A stretch of 64,000 nt of DNA from an uncultured Elusimicrobia bacterium (GCA_903879915.1 CAIRNJ010000043.1:29746-93745), one strand, 5' to 3'; positions 44,252-53,213 are shown, numbered from the stretch's first letter. The notes: generated from the letters alone by a model not told the origin. A program made the numbers and translations.

Positions 44252-44995
44252 TTAAAAGTTAAGGTGGAAATTCCACACCGGGTGTATCACCAGCACGCCC
44301 TCGGGGAAGATATTGAAGCCCAGTTCGAAATATTTCCCGTACCAGCTCACTTTGCTGGAGAACGTCTGCGTTTTCAGGCCGTAGTTAAGCTGCATGCTCC
44401 ACAGCTTGCTGATGCCCTTGGGCGTCTCGATGCCGGCTATTATAAAGTCGTCCTTGAAGCCGGTGTCAAAGCTGCTCACCGTGGTGCCCATGAGCTCAAC
44501 CTCTTCGCCGGGCTTGAAGTCCAACTTGGCAGCCATAACGGAGTGCTTATAGCCCCAGAAAGTGCGCACGCGCGGGCTTACGGAGGCGCTCACTATGGCG
44601 CCCATGTAATAGCCGCCGAACTTGGCGCTGTCTATGGTCTTAGAGTCTTTGGTGGCCATTTTGGCCGCCAGCATATCCCAGTAGCCGCCGATCAGGTCCA
44701 CCTGCGGCACGCCCGGGGCTATGCGGCCCTCGGCGTGCAGGCGCAGTTTGCCGGACACGTTGGTATAGGTAAGCGGGATGGTGGTGGGGAACAGTCCCGT
44801 CTGTATGCCGAACGTCTTGCCCGGGGGCAGCGGGGTGGTGGCTTCCAGGTCCTGCTGGAAGTCATAGAAGAAGCCGGCGGGGTTAGAGATTATCTCGCCG
44901 GCTATCTGCATCCCTTTGGATTCCCAGTCTATGGTAGCGAAGGCGGCGCCGTTAAAGCACAGCAGCGCCGTAATCAGAAGTATTGTCCTTTTCAT
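44252..44995 (-). CDS. Predicted exported beta-rich protein, 247 aa
   Basis: The start MKRTILLITA at 44995 gives a standard signal peptide ending near AAFA; a GAGG sequence is about 12 bases upstream. An in-frame ATG 12 codons earlier would place charged residues before the signal. The mature part has many short beta-type segments and a C-terminal NFHLNF, which fits a small outer-membrane barrel. It lies 40 bases after the FecR-domain gene and 12 bases before the 411-residue barrel gene. Family not recognised. Confidence 0.6.
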   Translation of the reverse strand: MKRTILLITALLCFNGAAFATIDWESKGMQIAGEIISNPAGFFYDFQQDLEATTPLPPGKTFGIQTGLFPTTIPLTYTNVSGKLRLHAEGRIAPGVPQVDLIGGYWDMLAAKMATKDSKTIDSAKFGGYYMGAIVSASVSPRVRTFWGYKHSVMAAKLDFKPGEEVELMGTTVSSFDTGFKDDFIIAGIETPKGISKLWSMQLNYGLKTQTFSSKVSWYGKYFELGFNIFPEGVLVIHPVWNFHLNF

Positions 44996-45035
44996 CAGGT
45001 TAAATCCTCTTTTTATTGAATTGTTCGGCATGGCG

Positions 45036-46892
45036 CTAGTTGTTATTATTGCTGTCGCCCATATTCGTTATGGCAGGAAGCATACGCTGCACCGCGGCCA
45101 CCAGCAGGTCCGGGATGAACACCACGTCTATGTTGGTGCCGTTCGTAGCATGCTTGTAAGCGAAGTAGTCCGTTCCGCTTATATCCGCAAAGGCATTAGC
45201 ACTCGCGTTATTTATTTTGGGGTCCAAGCTTGTATTTTTTATACTTGCAGGATCGCCGGATATGGATTTCTTCACGTACATCACGGTCTCCACCGCGTTC
45301 TCCTTGAGCAGCGTGAACGGGTCGGAGGACGAATTGGTAAAATCGCTGGCCGTACGCACCTGACCGGAGTTATTTATAACATAGCTCTCGTTAGCCAGCC
45401 ATAGATAATCGTTGGCGTTCGTCCCGCCCTGGTTGCCGATGCTGTACATGTCGGCCTGGTAATGCACGAGGGGCGCATTCTCAGGGCTGTTATCAGGTTC
45501 GGAGTAGCTGTTGGCGTTGGCTGTCTTGATAGCCCAGACCACATCGCTGGCGGCGCCGTTTACGGCAGTAGCGGTGATGTTTCTGTTTTCGTCGGTGTAT
45601 TTCAGCGTGCCGGTGCCGGCCAACGCGTCCTTCACCTGCAGGTTGGAGATTTTGTCCAAGCCTTGCACCGCCGTCATCCCGGCTTCGTCTTTCAACACGC
45701 CGGTTATCACAACGTTCCTGTCGGTAGCGGAATTCTCCGGGGCGGCGATACCGACTACAAGGGTATTGTTCACAAGCCCGCCGTCGCCGTTATTCCTGGT
45801 AGTATCGTTTATGGAATTCTCGGCTATAAAGAAAATCTCGCTTGCATCCGTCCGGTTGGCCAGCACGAAAGAGGCCCAGGTCGGGTCCACGGAATTGCCG
45901 CTGAAGAAAGACGGCCATTCCTCTATGCGCTGGGGCAGGTCCTTGTTGAAAGCCATGGTCATCTGCATATAGTCGAGCCGGCTCGTAACAGCGCCGCCGT
46001 TATAGGCGAAGCCTTTGGAGTTGGCGGTGAAATTGCCGTAGTTGGCGCGCTTCACCAGATTGAAGAACTGTATTTCATTGGCGGCGGGGCGCACCATTCG
46101 CTGGTCCACGCGCACCAGGTTGCCGTGCACGTCGTTGAGCGTACGGCCGGCTTCCAGGTCGGATTCCTTCACCACGTTCAGGAAGCTCTTCACCGTATCC
46201 TCGGCGCCGTTCGTCACCTTGGCGAATTCCTTTATCTCCGCCCTGTCGGCCTCTTTCTGCTGCAGGCCCTTCTCGCTTTCTTCCTTCGTTATGCCGGGGT
46301 TCCAGTTCGAAAGAGCCGCCCATTCGGTCATTTTGTTGGACAGCGCCTGTACGGCCTTTTTGCCGTCAGAGGTCAGGGTCTGGCCCTGAAGGATGTTCAT
46401 GGCCTCCTTGCCCTGCTCCAGCGGAACGGTAAATTTAAGTTTCACTTCGCCGAAGAGCACCTGTATGTTCATCTTGCCGTCTTCGGTGGTGTCCATGGTG
46501 AATTCGGTACCGCGCACGGCGCAGACCGCGGCCGGGGTGCGCACTTCGAATTTTTCTTTGCGCATCAGGTGCGGCACGCGGATCTTCACCTTGCCGAACA
46601 CCAGCGCCAGGCGGGAGACCAGCGTCTGGCGCTGCTCCACCTCGATATTGGAATTCTCTTTAAGCCAGACCTTGGTCTTATTGGGCATCAGCAGCACTGC
46701 CATGCCGCCGGCGCCGGTGCGCAGAGCGCCGCCTTCGGGGATCTGCACGTTTTCCGAAGCGGAAGCCCACTGGCCGTCGCGGCCCTGGCGCACTTCCACG
46801 TTCCCGCTGAGGGAAAGTATCTTGGCCTCTTCGGCCCCCGCCGCGAGCGGCAGCAGCACAAAAAGGAATAAAGAGATGATTTGTTTTCTCAT
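45036..46892 (-). CDS. Secreted FecR-domain protein, 618 aa
   Basis: A signal peptide (about 1-20) is followed by a FecR domain (about 25-150) with the hallmark FEVRTPAAVCAVRGTEF at 115-131, nearly identical to the paralogue at 14582-16027. Residues about 190-270 are helical and charged. The remaining 350 residues, Asn/Ser/Thr rich with many short strands, are of unknown fold and end in an Asp-Ser-Asn run. It leads a three-gene cluster with two predicted outer-membrane proteins. No ribosome site precedes the ATG. Confidence 0.82.
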   Translation of the reverse strand: MRKQIISLFLFVLLPLAAGAEEAKILSLSGNVEVRQGRDGQWASASENVQIPEGGALRTGAGGMAVLLMPNKTKVWLKENSNIEVEQRQTLVSRLALVFGKVKIRVPHLMRKEKFEVRTPAAVCAVRGTEFTMDTTEDGKMNIQVLFGEVKLKFTVPLEQGKEAMNILQGQTLTSDGKKAVQALSNKMTEWAALSNWNPGITKEESEKGLQQKEADRAEIKEFAKVTNGAEDTVKSFLNVVKESDLEAGRTLNDVHGNLVRVDQRMVRPAANEIQFFNLVKRANYGNFTANSKGFAYNGGAVTSRLDYMQMTMAFNKDLPQRIEEWPSFFSGNSVDPTWASFVLANRTDASEIFFIAENSINDTTRNNGDGGLVNNTLVVGIAAPENSATDRNVVITGVLKDEAGMTAVQGLDKISNLQVKDALAGTGTLKYTDENRNITATAVNGAASDVVWAIKTANANSYSEPDNSPENAPLVHYQADMYSIGNQGGTNANDYLWLANESYVINNSGQVRTASDFTNSSSDPFTLLKENAVETVMYVKKSISGDPASIKNTSLDPKINNASANAFADISGTDYFAYKHATNGTNIDVVFIPDLLVAAVQRMLPAITNMGDSNNNN

Positions 46893-46927
46893 ACCGCAAG
46901 TTTAATAGAAAATCAGCCTTGTGTCAA
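46892..46927 (-). promoter_or_regulatory. Promoter of the second FecR cluster, possibly leaderless
   Basis: On the minus strand TTGACA (46922-46927) is 17 bases from TAAACT (46899-46904). The first base of the ATG (46892) lies seven bases after the -10 box, and no Shine-Dalgarno sequence is present, so the transcript may begin at the start codon. Confidence 0.5.
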
Positions 46928-47098
46928 CATCATTTTTTTGGGATAATGAAAAGCGCGGCCGCGTGTTTTTCCCTATGAAAAACGCCGCCGAGTAACGGCC
47001 GGCAAGTGTGATTTTTGTCACTTCAGCCCCCCGCGGGCAGCAGTTATCCGCCCCGGCGCCGTTGGGCGGCAGGGGAATTACAGGCAGGGAGATAAAAA

Positions 47099-48463
47099 AT
47101 GAAACAGGTAACTTTAGTCATACTGGCGGCAATGCTGGCCGGCTGCGCCGCCGGGATAAAAAGGCCCGCGGCGCCCGTTGCCTGCCCGCCCGCCAGCTGC
47201 CCGCCCGCTCCAGCGGCCGCCGCCCCCTCCGGCTGCCCGCCCTGTCCCCCCGCCGCCGCCTGCCCGGTTTGCCCCGCTGTAGCCGTAGCCACCGCGGCCC
47301 CCACGGTAGCCATTTCATCCAAGGCCCCCGAAGCCGCGCCCATGGCGCTGGTTGCCGCGGGGCTGCCCATGTTCATAGACGGCGACGACCGCAAAACCCT
47401 GCTGAAAGCGGCCGAACTCAACCGCCTGTACTTCCAGGGCCTGAAAACCGGAACGCCGGATTATACCTTCGGCTCGCGCAAAATAACCGCCGCCGACCTG
47501 GCCGCCGCCAATGAAGAATTCACCAAACTGCTGGAATCTTCCGCCGAAGCGGCGGAGCTCGACCGCCTTATTAAGGAAAGGTTCGATATCTACCAGATGT
47601 CCGGCCGCGATTCCACCGGCACCGTGATCTTCAGCTCCTATTACGAGCCCACGCTGGAAGCCAGCCTTAAATACTCGAACGAGTACAAATACCCCATCTA
47701 CGCCAAGCCGGACGATCTTATTTCGGTGAACCTGGAAGATTTCAACGAAAAGTTCAGGGGCGAGAAACTGACCGGCCGCCTGCAGAACGGCCAACTGGTG
47801 CCGTACATGACGCGCGAGGAGATAGATTTCGACGGGGCGCTGGAAGGCAAGGGCCTGGAGCTGGCCTGGTTCAGGAACCGCGCCGATATACTGGACCTGC
47901 AGACCGAGGGCTCCGGCCGCCTGGCCCTACCCGACGGCCGGGTGATAAAGGCGAATTTCGCCTCCACCAACAGCCATAAGTTCAAAGGCTGGCTGACGGC
48001 CATGATAGAGGTGGGCGCGCTGCCGCGTGAAGGCATAAGCCATGAAAAGGGCCTGGAATACCTGAACAAACATCCCGACAAGGCCAGGTCCATACTGAGC
48101 ATGAACAAGCGCTACGTGTTCTTCAAGCTGGAAGAGCCGGCCGACCCCGAAGAGGGACCTACCGGCACCTACGGCCTGCCGCTCACCGGCTGGCGCTCCA
48201 TAGCCATGGACAATTCGCTGGTGCCGATGGGCGCTATAGCCTATATGCATACCACCATGCCCGACGTGGACGCCGAGGGCAACCTGCTGGGCAGGAAGGA
48301 AGACAGCCGCTTCGTGTTCTGCCAGGACACCGGCGGCGCCATAAAAGGCCCGGGCCGGGTGGACTTCTTCGCCGGCAACGGCAAAAAGTCACGCACCTTC
48401 GCTTTCAAGCTCTGGGACCCCGGCCAGCTGTACCTGCTGGTACTTAAAGAGAAGAGATCTTAA
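47099..48463 (+). CDS. mltA: Membrane-bound lytic transglycosylase MltA
   Basis: This lipoprotein (lipobox LAGC, Cys at residue 16) has 454 residues. After an unusual Cys/Pro/Ala-rich linker (about 20-80) comes the MltA catalytic domain (YYEPTLEAS and TGRLQNGQLVPYMTREEI) and a C-terminal 3D domain containing the Asp-bearing FCQDTGGAIKGPGRVDFF. It cleaves the MurNAc-GlcNAc bond to give 1,6-anhydro-muropeptides. GGGAG precedes the ATG. Its stop overlaps the next start (TAATG), so it is coupled with a NamZ-like exo-muramidase. Confidence 0.88.
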   Translation: MKQVTLVILAAMLAGCAAGIKRPAAPVACPPASCPPAPAAAAPSGCPPCPPAAACPVCPAVAVATAAPTVAISSKAPEAAPMALVAAGLPMFIDGDDRKTLLKAAELNRLYFQGLKTGTPDYTFGSRKITAADLAAANEEFTKLLESSAEAAELDRLIKERFDIYQMSGRDSTGTVIFSSYYEPTLEASLKYSNEYKYPIYAKPDDLISVNLEDFNEKFRGEKLTGRLQNGQLVPYMTREEIDFDGALEGKGLELAWFRNRADILDLQTEGSGRLALPDGRVIKANFASTNSHKFKGWLTAMIEVGALPREGISHEKGLEYLNKHPDKARSILSMNKRYVFFKLEEPADPEEGPTGTYGLPLTGWRSIAMDNSLVPMGAIAYMHTTMPDVDAEGNLLGRKEDSRFVFCQDTGGAIKGPGRVDFFAGNGKKSRTFAFKLWDPGQLYLLVLKEKRS

Positions 48464-49662
48464 TGAAAAAAATCTTCTTTTTCCCCATGGCCCTTTTCGC
48501 GCTCTTTACCACGGCACATGCCGGCGGGCTGACGCTGACGGGGCTGGACGTGCTGGAGCGGGACGGCTTCAAACAGCTCGCCGGCCGGCGCGTGGGCCTG
48601 ATAACCAACCATACCTCCGTGGACCTCAATGGCGTGAACGCCGTGGACGCTTTTCATAAGGCCGGGCTCCTGGCCGCAATCTTCAGCCCGGAACACGGAT
48701 TCCGGGGCACCGAGGAAGGCGGCGCTTACATAGAAAGCTCCACCGACCCCGTTACGGGCGCGCCGGTATACAGCCTTTACGGCAGGAACAAGCAGCGGCC
48801 CACGCCCGAAATGCTGGCCGGCCTGGACGTACTGATTTTCGACATACAGGACATAGGCGCGCGCTTCTACACCTACCTTACCACCATGGGGTACGCCATG
48901 GAGGAAGCGGCCAAAGCCGGCCTGCCGTTCATGGTGCTGGACCGCCCCAACCCCATCGGCGGCGCGGTGGAGGGCCCGGTGCTGGAGCCCGGCATCAGCG
49001 CTTTCACGGCCTACTTTCCCGTACCCACGCGCCACGGCTTCACCCCCGGCGAAATGGCGCTGTTCCATAAGGCCAGGCTGGGGCTGAAACTGGACCTGAC
49101 CGTTGTGAAGCTGGAGAACTGGTCGCGGGACCTGTTCTTCGACCAGACCGGCATAGTCTGGACCAACCCCTCGCCTAATATAAGGAATGTGGACGCGGAA
49201 GTACTGTACCCCGGCCTCGGCTGCTTCGAAGCCGCCAACGTTTCGGTGGGCCGCGGCACCGGCGTCCCGTTCCTCTGGTTCGGCGCGCCCTGGCTGAAGG
49301 CCGGGAAAATAGCCAAAGGGCTTTCAAAGGCCGGCCTGAAAGGCGTTAAATTCTCCCCCCTGCGGCTCACCCCGGACAAAGACATCTACGAAGGCAAGCC
49401 CTGCGAGGGCGTGCGCATAGAAGTTACCGATCGCGCAGCCGTGCGCGCGCTGGATATTTTCATCCACGCCGCGTACCTGCTGAAGAAATACAACGGCTCC
49501 GACTTCACCCTTAAGCCGGAAGAGATACGAAAAATGACCGGCTCCGGCGATTTCTACCGCCTGCTGGAAGCCGGCGCCGGGCCGGCCGCGATCAGCGCGG
49601 AATTAGAAAAGAACAACGCCGCTTTCCGCGCGGAAGCCGCCAACTTCCTGCTTTACAAGTAA
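48463..49662 (+). CDS. namZ: Exo-beta-N-acetylmuramidase NamZ-like (DUF1343)
   Basis: The 399-residue protein has a signal peptide (about 1-20) and the full DUF1343 domain: GLITNHTSVD, FSPEHGFRG, VYSLYG, LIFDIQDIGARFYTY, MVLDRPNPIGG and WTNPSPNIRN. Characterised members release MurNAc from the non-reducing end of peptidoglycan fragments. The coupling to mltA suggests that both act in turnover of the cell wall in the periplasm. Confidence 0.85.
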   Translation: MKKIFFFPMALFALFTTAHAGGLTLTGLDVLERDGFKQLAGRRVGLITNHTSVDLNGVNAVDAFHKAGLLAAIFSPEHGFRGTEEGGAYIESSTDPVTGAPVYSLYGRNKQRPTPEMLAGLDVLIFDIQDIGARFYTYLTTMGYAMEEAAKAGLPFMVLDRPNPIGGAVEGPVLEPGISAFTAYFPVPTRHGFTPGEMALFHKARLGLKLDLTVVKLENWSRDLFFDQTGIVWTNPSPNIRNVDAEVLYPGLGCFEAANVSVGRGTGVPFLWFGAPWLKAGKIAKGLSKAGLKGVKFSPLRLTPDKDIYEGKPCEGVRIEVTDRAAVRALDIFIHAAYLLKKYNGSDFTLKPEEIRKMTGSGDFYRLLEAGAGPAAISAELEKNNAAFRAEAANFLLYK

Positions 49663-49690
49663 CCACGAATGTGTTAAATTTATTTACGCC

Positions 49691-50059
49691 ATGGGCAACA
49701 AAATACTGATCGTAGATGACGACCCCGAGATCTCAAGCCTGCTGCAATACTCGCTTGAAGGCCAGGGCCATACCATAAAGATCTGCGACAACGGCCGCGA
49801 AGTAATAGATGTGCTGCGCGCCTACAAGCCGGAGCTGCTTATCCTGGACGTGATGCTGCCCGGCATAGACGGCTACTCGCTGGCCTCGCAGATCTCCGAC
49901 GACGGTGACCTGAAAGAGATGCCCATCATCGTGCTTTCGGCCCTCGAGCCCTCCCGCACCATGTTCCAGCGCTTTTCGCAGGTTTCGGCCTTCCTTACCA
50001 AGCCGTTCAACGCGGACGACCTCAGCGAAGCCATAAAGAACGCGCTGGCGAAAAAATAA
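49691..50059 (+). CDS. Stand-alone receiver-domain response regulator
   Basis: The 122-residue single receiver domain has acidic pocket LIVDDDPE, phospho-acceptor Asp in LILDVMLPGIDGYS, switch Ser in IVLSALEP and Lys in FLTKPFN. It has no DNA-binding or other output domain. It lies 28 bases after namZ on the same strand and ends before a terminator. Partner kinase not in the window. Confidence 0.9.
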   Translation: MGNKILIVDDDPEISSLLQYSLEGQGHTIKICDNGREVIDVLRAYKPELLILDVMLPGIDGYSLASQISDDGDLKEMPIIVLSALEPSRTMFQRFSQVSAFLTKPFNADDLSEAIKNALAKK

Positions 50060-50080
50060 ACCCGTTTTTTTTATGACGGA

Positions 50081-50107
50081 AAACCCGCTGTCAGCGGGTT
50101 TTTTTAT
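50081..50107. terminator. Rho-independent terminator after the receiver gene
   Basis: A 9-bp stem (50081-50089 with 50093-50101) has a 3-base loop and is followed by T residues. The queG stop codon (50091-50093) lies inside the hairpin, so the two converging genes share it. Confidence 0.82.
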
Positions 50108-50921
50108 TTAAAGGACAGGCTTCCTGGCAAAGGTCGCAGCCGTAGGCGAACCCGCCGGTTTTAGCGGCCAGGGCGGCCGGCAGCTTTTCTTTAGCCTGGG
50201 TGGTCCAGTAGGAGATACACAGCCCGGCGTCCAGCGCCCCGCCTTTTAAAGCGCCCGTGGGGCAGGCTTTAACGCAGCGTCCGCAGCCGGCGCACCTGTC
50301 AGCGGCCGGAGCGTCGGCGGGCAGTTCAAGGTCCAGGGCGATGCCGCCCAGGAAGAACCAGCTGCCCAGTTCCCCGGAAACAAGCAGCGTGTGCCTGCCC
50401 CTGGCCCCGAGCCCGGCCAGGCGCCCCAGTTCCTTTTCCAGCACCGGGGAAGTGTCGCAGAAGATCTTCCCCTCCGCGCCGGGGAATTCTTTTTTTATCC
50501 CGGCCAGCGCGAGGCCGAGTTTTTCTTTTACCGTAAGGTGATAATCCCGGGCCAGCGCGTAGCGTGAAATTTTAGCGCCGGGCGCGGCCAGCAGGTCCGG
50601 CTGGTACGCCTTCCTGCCGGTATTTTTCAGATAAGCCGCAAGGTCGCCTGCAGCGGCCAGTTCGGCCGTGTAATCCCGGCCCGGCCCCCAGTAGCTGAAA
50701 GCGCAGACCAGCACGGAGCGCGCCGGGGCGAACCAGTTCTTTATGTTCTTTCTTTTAAGGGGTTCCCGGCCCAGGTAAGCCAGGCCGGCGGGAACGGCCT
50801 CCGCGGCTTTGGCGAATCTTTCGAACTCCGCAAGGTCCCCGGCCGCGGCTATGCCGCAGGCTGAGGCGCCGCATTCGAGCGCTATAGTTTTAACGCGGGC
50901 GGCGGCGCTGCCGGGGTTCAT
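50091..50921 (-). CDS. queG: Epoxyqueuosine reductase QueG-like iron-sulfur protein
   Basis: The 276-residue protein has the QueG N-terminal domain (RYALARDYH) and two 4Fe-4S motifs, CAGCGRCVKACP and CDLCQEACP. QueG uses cobalamin and iron-sulfur clusters to make queuosine in tRNA. It is shorter than E. coli QueG (379) because the C-terminal HEAT-like part is missing, and the usual GWIGKN loop appears shortened to GARGRHTLL. It could thus be a minimal QueG or a related ferredoxin-type enzyme. Confidence 0.78.
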   Translation of the reverse strand: MNPGSAAARVKTIALECGASACGIAAAGDLAEFERFAKAAEAVPAGLAYLGREPLKRKNIKNWFAPARSVLVCAFSYWGPGRDYTAELAAAGDLAAYLKNTGRKAYQPDLLAAPGAKISRYALARDYHLTVKEKLGLALAGIKKEFPGAEGKIFCDTSPVLEKELGRLAGLGARGRHTLLVSGELGSWFFLGGIALDLELPADAPAADRCAGCGRCVKACPTGALKGGALDAGLCISYWTTQAKEKLPAALAAKTGGFAYGCDLCQEACPLNKKTR

Positions 50922-50928
50922 GTTGAAT

Positions 50929-51537
50929 TCAGGACTTCGCGCGGCTGGAGTATTCCCAGGCCGCGTAGCGCAGCCAGAAGGTGCGGAAGAATTCTTTAAG
51001 GAACTCTTCGCGGTCCACCGTTTTGCCGGTCAGGGTCTGCACGCTTACGGCTGTGTCCAGCTTGACGTCGTTGTTCAGGTTCACGCCTACGCCCAGCAGC
51101 AGCCAGCTGGGCGTGCTGTTAACGGAAGCAGATTCGGTTATTACGCCGGAGATCTTAAGCCATTTTTTCCGGCGCGGGTGGAAAGCGTAAACGTCGTTGG
51201 GTTTCTTTATCCGCGTTTTTATGCCGTAAAGGGCAGTTACGGCCTCGGCCACCGCCTCGCCGCTGAGCACGCTGAGGTCGGGCAGGAACCTTACGCCCGA
51301 CTCGGGCCTGAGCAGCAGCGTCATGTACAGCCCGCCGCGGGCGGATTCCCATTCCCGGCCCATGCGGCCGCGGCCTGCGGTCTGGGTTTCGGCCAGCACC
51401 AGGGTTTTCTCGGCGCTGCCCTCCAGGGCCAGCTCCCGGCCCACCGTCTGGGTGGACTCCACCTCGTCAAGGCAGACTATCTGGCTGATGCCGGGCAGGG
51501 ACTCGAGCGAAAGATCGGCGCAGGCTGTTTTTTTCAT
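50929..51537 (-). CDS. birA: Biotin-protein ligase, catalytic domain only
   Basis: The 202-residue protein has the biotinyl-AMP-binding signature GRGRMGREW and the KPNDVY-x-KISGVITES block that carries the catalytic Lys. There is no N-terminal helix-turn-helix, so it cannot act as a biotin-dependent repressor, and the short SH3-like C-terminal domain is lacking or minimal. Its start overlaps the nadC stop by four bases (ATGA). Confidence 0.88.
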   Translation of the reverse strand: MKKTACADLSLESLPGISQIVCLDEVESTQTVGRELALEGSAEKTLVLAETQTAGRGRMGREWESARGGLYMTLLLRPESGVRFLPDLSVLSGEAVAEAVTALYGIKTRIKKPNDVYAFHPRRKKWLKISGVITESASVNSTPSWLLLGVGVNLNNDVKLDTAVSVQTLTGKTVDREEFLKEFFRTFWLRYAAWEYSSRAKS

Positions 51538-52382
51538 TGTGTTTTTACCTCAAAGGAGATGTCCAGCGGCCTGGCGCCGCTGGTTATGGAACCCACCGAA
51601 ATGCGGTCGGGCCCCAGCCGGGAATAACGCGCGGCCTTGGCCAGGTCCACGCCGCCCGAGATCTCTATCCCGGGTTTTTTGCCCTTATAAGCCCTTATCA
51701 GGGCGATGGCCGTTTTCATGGCGGCAAAATTCATATTATCCAGCATTATCACGTCCGCGCCCAGGGGCAGAAAAGCCCGCAGCTGCGCGAGGTTCTGCAC
51801 TTCCAACTCTATTTTCAGACCGGGTCTGGCGCGGCGCATGGCGGCAATGCTTTCGGCCAGTTTTACGGGACTGCCGCCGGCCAGCGCCACGTGGTTATCC
51901 TTTATCATGGCCATATCGTGCAGGCCCAGGCGGTGGTTGCAGGCCCCGCCGCAGGCCGCGGCGTATTTCTCTATGGCGCGCAGGCCCGGCAAGGTTTTGC
52001 GGGTATCGTAAATTCTGGTGCGGGGATGTTTTATAACGGAAGAAAAAAGCGCGGCCCGGGTGGCCACGCCGCTCATATGCTGCAGGAAATTCAAAGCTGT
52101 GCGCTCGGCCGTAAGTATGGAGGCCGGACCCGCTATCTTCATAAGGACGGCGCCCTTCTTAATGCGCGCGCCGTCTTTTACCAGGGCTTTAACCCTGGAA
52201 CCGGGCGCCGCCAGGGCGAATACCCGCTTTGCCACGGCCAGCCCGCAGACAACGCCGTTATCCTTGGCCCGCATTTCCCCGTAGAACCGTGTCCCCAGCG
52301 GCACGAAGAACCGGGTAGTAACGTCCCCGGGCCCGATATCTTCCTTCAGCGCCGCCTTGATAATAGCGTCAAATTCGTGCAC
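51534..52382 (-). CDS. nadC: Nicotinate-nucleotide pyrophosphorylase (carboxylating)
   Basis: This quinolinate phosphoribosyltransferase of 282 residues makes nicotinate mononucleotide in NAD synthesis. Conserved segments are EDIGPGDVTT, ERTALNFLQHMSGVAT, DTRKTLPGLRAIEKYAA, GGACNHRLGLHDMAMIKDNH, EVQNL and the phosphate-binding ISGGVDLAKA. The gene is first in a nadC-birA-queG run with overlaps or short gaps. Confidence 0.95.
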   Translation of the reverse strand: MHEFDAIIKAALKEDIGPGDVTTRFFVPLGTRFYGEMRAKDNGVVCGLAVAKRVFALAAPGSRVKALVKDGARIKKGAVLMKIAGPASILTAERTALNFLQHMSGVATRAALFSSVIKHPRTRIYDTRKTLPGLRAIEKYAAACGGACNHRLGLHDMAMIKDNHVALAGGSPVKLAESIAAMRRARPGLKIELEVQNLAQLRAFLPLGADVIMLDNMNFAAMKTAIALIRAYKGKKPGIEISGGVDLAKAARYSRLGPDRISVGSITSGARPLDISFEVKTQ

Positions 52383-52407
52383 ACTTGAATTTTACCATTT
52401 AGAAAAA

Positions 52408-52428
52408 GGGGACAGTACACTTAATTCC
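52408..52428. repeat. Short motif resembling REP/IS-associated repeats
   Basis: The stretch GGGGACAGTACACTTAATTC lies in the gap between nadC and the next gene. Similar GGGGACAG-type sequences are often found at the ends of REP-like or IS-derived repeats in other bacteria. No second copy was noticed in this window, so it is at most a solo relic. Confidence 0.3.
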
Positions 52429-52484
52429 GGTCCGGCGCCCATTCTCCGCGTTCCAGGCCGGGCAATTAAAGCTGCCGCTCCGGA

Positions 52485-53213
52485 TCACTTCTGATGGCTG
52501 ACAATGCTCAGTACTGTCTGGTCCTGGAAAACGCCGGCGGTCTGTACCTTGTCCGGGAAGCGCTCCATCAATTGCCTGGCGTAGCCCTTGGGGTCCTTTA
52601 TGCCGCCGACAGCTATCCCTATCCAGACGGAGTTTTTCATTATCCCCTTGGCCTCACCGGGAAACGCCAGCTGATAAGAGAAATCCAGGGCGGAGAACAT
52701 TTTCTCCGCCTGGGGGCGGTACATGTTTTTTTTAAAAAGCACCAACCAGTAGCTCCCGTTCCGGCTTTCCATCTCATTAGCCGACTCCACATTGGGCAGG
52801 GCACGGAGCTTACCGCCGATAAAATAACTTCTGGCCCGGTCCAGGAGGCCGGCGGGTTTATCCGGATAAATATACGCCGTCCCGCGCACCTCGTTGTCCT
52901 GGTAGCTGACCAGCCGCAAATTAAGACCGCTCAGGAATTTTTCCATGTTCCGGCGGGTTTCTTCCGGAGTGGCGCCCAGAAAAGGCTGCAGGTTAAGCTC
53001 TGCCCTGATGTACGGGACCGATGTTCCCTCGGCCGGCGCCGGGGCTGGTACGGCGCCGGAAGCGCGCTTTAAGCCCGATTGTTCGATGGCGCCGCCGGAA
53101 TTAGGCGCGTCGCGCAGGTCGCCGGGAATTACTGTATGCCGCGTCTTAACGGCAAAAAGCAGCAGGCAGCACGCCGCCGCCAGGACCGCAACCGTTTTAT
53201 TCAGGCTCTTCAT
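52485..53213 (-). CDS. Membrane-anchored protein of unknown function, 242 aa
   Basis: The ATG at 53213 is preceded by AGGAG at a good distance; the frame is open for 29 further codons that look non-coding. Residues about 8-24 form an N-terminal anchor or signal. A Pro/Ala-rich linker is followed by a mixed alpha/beta region with WLVLFKKNMYRPQAEKMF and ISGVAVGG-like IGIAVGGIKDPKGYARQL segments. No family or catalytic motif recognised. It is alone between nadC and the antitoxin gene. Confidence 0.65.
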   Translation of the reverse strand: MKSLNKTVAVLAAACCLLLFAVKTRHTVIPGDLRDAPNSGGAIEQSGLKRASGAVPAPAPAEGTSVPYIRAELNLQPFLGATPEETRRNMEKFLSGLNLRLVSYQDNEVRGTAYIYPDKPAGLLDRARSYFIGGKLRALPNVESANEMESRNGSYWLVLFKKNMYRPQAEKMFSALDFSYQLAFPGEAKGIMKNSVWIGIAVGGIKDPKGYARQLMERFPDKVQTAGVFQDQTVLSIVSHQK

